A stretch of 36,448 bases of DNA from Bacteroidota bacterium (lineage in GTDB: Bacteria > Bacteroidota > Bacteroidia > NS11-12g > UBA955): NCBI GenBank assembly GCA_947451105.1, contig CANFXY010000008.1, positions 1-36,448 on the forward strand. The letters are read 5' to 3'. A program made the position numbers and the translations under genes. The notes under the pieces were generated by a model that worked only from the letters and a program-made list of their open reading frames with translations, made no database searches and was not told the origin of the DNA. Shown piece by piece: positions 34,694-36,448 of the stretch (the first letter of the stretch is position 1; each line of letters begins with the position of its first letter).

Positions 34694-36448
34694 ATGAATA
34701 AACTCTACCACATCAAAAACTACTTTAAGGCGGCATTGGCTGTTCTTGTTGTAGGTTTCTGTGCGCCTGCTTATGCTCAGTTGTCTGGGACTTACACCAT
34801 CAACAACGCTGCAACCACAGGCGGAACCAACTTTGCCACTTGGCTTGATTTTAGAAACGCTATCACCACTGGTGGTGTAAGCGGGCCTGTAACAGTCAAT
34901 GTATTAACAGACAATACCGAAAGTTCACAAATCAATTTAGGTCCTATTACTGGTACTTCATCAACCAACACGGTTACCATCAACGGTAATGGTAAGTTTT
35001 TATCTGTTGCTGTTGCTGACGCTGTTATCTTGTTGAGCGGTGCTGACTATTTTACTTTCGACAAAGTTACAGTTAGAAACACAACGACAAGCCAATACGC
35101 TCAAGGTTACAGATTGTACAACGGTTCAGACTACAACACCATTTCTAATGGTACGATTGAATTCACATTAATGGCTACTGCAACTACTGCAGGTGGAGCT
35201 TATGTTGCGTTTTCAAGTTCTGCAACCTCAATGACTGCTACAAGTACAACTGGTCATGGTAACTTCTGTACCATCAGCAACAACTTGATGCGTACAACAA
35301 ACGCGAATAGTCCAGGTCCAGCTTATGCAATCACTTGCACTGGTAATACTTCAACGTATACCTCTACTGCACAAAACAACACCATCATTGGCAACACCAT
35401 TCAAAACTTCTACTACATGGCTATTTACATGTTCTACACGAATGGTAACCAAGTTTTGAACAACGATATCTCTCGTGTAAACTCTAGCATTTACAATTCA
35501 AGTGCTACTTTATATGGTATCTACTCATATTATTCTTATGCAGCTAACCGTCCAACTAAATTAGATGGCAACACTTTGCACGACTGGCCTTGTGTAGGTG
35601 CTACAACTTCTTCTGCTCCTTCAAGCATCTATGCATTCTACACATTGTATAACTATGGTAACGCTAGCTACAGATTCTCTGTGAGCAACAACAATATTTT
35701 GAGATTAAGAGCTACTACCTATTTATACCTAGGTTATAACTTCTACAACTACTTCTTCGATTTGATTGGAAATACAGCTAATGACGCAGACGTAACTACT
35801 GGTACAGCTGTTTATTATTTCTATGGTTGGTACAACGGTTATTCATACAGTTCATACCGTTACAACAGCAATACCATCCAAAACTGCGATGGTGGCTACT
35901 ACTGGTATGGTATTCAAAACTACTACCCTCAAACTCCAGCAGGTGTTCAAGAGATCAATGACAACATTATCCAAAACAACGTAGGTGCATACTACTATGC
36001 TTACCGCATATACTCTTACTATGCTCAATATGCTAATGCTACTTACCAAATTGACATGAAGAGAAACCAAATTAAGAATAACGGTACTGTATACTATTAT
36101 ACATATAACATTTATTGCTACTATTATGGTTGGTACAACATCGAAGACAACATCATCGATGGCAACACCACCAACTACTATTATATGTATAACATTTATG
36201 CCTATTACTATGGCAACTACAAAGTTTCAAGAAACATTATCCGCAACAACAAAGCAATCGCAGGTAACGTAGGTTATATGTACAACATTTATGCGTACTA
36301 CAACTACAACTTAGAAATCTTGAGCAACTTAATTTATGACAACATTGGTTACTATGGTACTTATGGAATCTATGCTTACAATGGACAAACCGGTTCTTGG
36401 CCAGCTGAGATCCGTCAAAACACCATTAAAGTAAATGGTTCTCAATCA
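34694..36448 (+). CDS. large secreted Tyr/Asn-rich repeat protein, likely right-handed parallel beta-helix (C-terminus beyond window)
   Basis: Manual translation of 585 open codons from ATG 34694: signal peptide MNKLYHIKNYFKAALAVLVVGFCAPAYAQ, then SGTYTINNAATTGGTNFATWLDFRNAITTGGVSGPVTVNVLTDN, then repeats such as YYYMYNIYAYYYGNYKVSRNIIRNN. Open at the window edge, so absent from the ORF track. Confidence 0.9.
   Translation, partial: MNKLYHIKNYFKAALAVLVVGFCAPAYAQLSGTYTINNAATTGGTNFATWLDFRNAITTGGVSGPVTVNVLTDNTESSQINLGPITGTSSTNTVTINGNGKFLSVAVADAVILLSGADYFTFDKVTVRNTTTSQYAQGYRLYNGSDYNTISNGTIEFTLMATATTAGGAYVAFSSSATSMTATSTTGHGNFCTISNNLMRTTNANSPGPAYAITCTGNTSTYTSTAQNNTIIGNTIQNFYYMAIYMFYTNGNQVLNNDISRVNSSIYNSSATLYGIYSYYSYAANRPTKLDGNTLHDWPCVGATTSSAPSSIYAFYTLYNYGNASYRFSVSNNNILRLRATTYLYLGYNFYNYFFDLIGNTANDADVTTGTAVYYFYGWYNGYSYSSYRYNSNTIQNCDGGYYWYGIQNYYPQTPAGVQEINDNIIQNNVGAYYYAYRIYSYYAQYANATYQIDMKRNQIKNNGTVYYYTYNIYCYYYGWYNIEDNIIDGNTTNYYYMYNIYAYYYGNYKVSRNIIRNNKAIAGNVGYMYNIYAYYNYNLEILSNLIYDNIGYYGTYGIYAYNGQTGSWPAEIRQNTIKVNGSQS
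35819..36396 (+). repeat. in-frame degenerate protein repeats (Tyr-rich strand plus N-I-I-x-x-N strand)
   Basis: Units of about 28-34 aa: YYYAYRIYSYYAQYANATYQIDMKRNQIKNNGTV / YYYTYNIYCYYYGWYNIEDNIIDGNTTN / YYYMYNIYAYYYGNYKVSRNIIRNNKAIAGNVG / YMYNIYAYYNYNLEILSNLIYDNIGYYG. Confidence 0.8.

Noticed and set aside
35852-36070. 72 aa minus-strand ORF (Val-rich)
   Set aside because: Antisense of the Tyr/Asn repeats: GTA/GTT are simply the complements of TAC/AAC codons.
35819-36396. Possible CRISPR-like or satellite DNA repeat
   Set aside because: Repeats are in-frame, variable in length and conserved at amino-acid rather than DNA level; no uniform direct repeats or spacers.
1-36448. Search for tRNA/rRNA genes, transposases, integrases, phage or defence genes
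   Set aside because: No recognisable candidates were seen by reading; tRNAscan/Infernal would be needed to exclude small RNAs.

Overview
The window is a chromosomal segment from a Bacteroidetes-type bacterium, judged from TAnnTTTG-like promoters, SafE/CcoG/fused CcoNO content and a large secreted beta-helix protein. I saw no rRNA, tRNA, CRISPR array or mobile element. The left half is mostly housekeeping genes: terC, trmN6, queA, chrA, a TauE-family gene, dnaN, a glcD-like gene, a GH16 lipoprotein, ppa, two paralogous lipoproteins, a methyltransferase, a PAP2 gene, a ZIP transporter, an N-acetylglucosamine-kinase-like gene, usp, yebC and paaABC. The centre is a complete cbb3 oxidase locus: usp-ccoI, then ccoS-ccoNO(fused)-ccoQ-ccoP-ccoG-ccoH-safE. 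It runs directly into a PAS histidine kinase and a Rec-cNMP-Crp/Fnr response regulator. The kinase PAS domain aligns with FixL and keeps His and Arg at the positions of the BjFixL haem ligand H200 and R220, with the same 20-residue spacing. The regulator looks like FixJ (receiver) fused to FixK (Crp-type effector). Both cbb3-locus promoters carry tandem TGAy-N4-rTCA-like boxes, with the proximal box centred 29.5 bp upstream of the TAnnTTTG element in each. I propose a condensed, self-encoded FixL-FixJ/K oxygen circuit. The right edge holds the start of a large secreted, extremely tyrosine-rich repeat protein (34694 to beyond 36448) that the ORF track misses because it runs off the window. All claims come from reading the sequence by eye; no searches were run.
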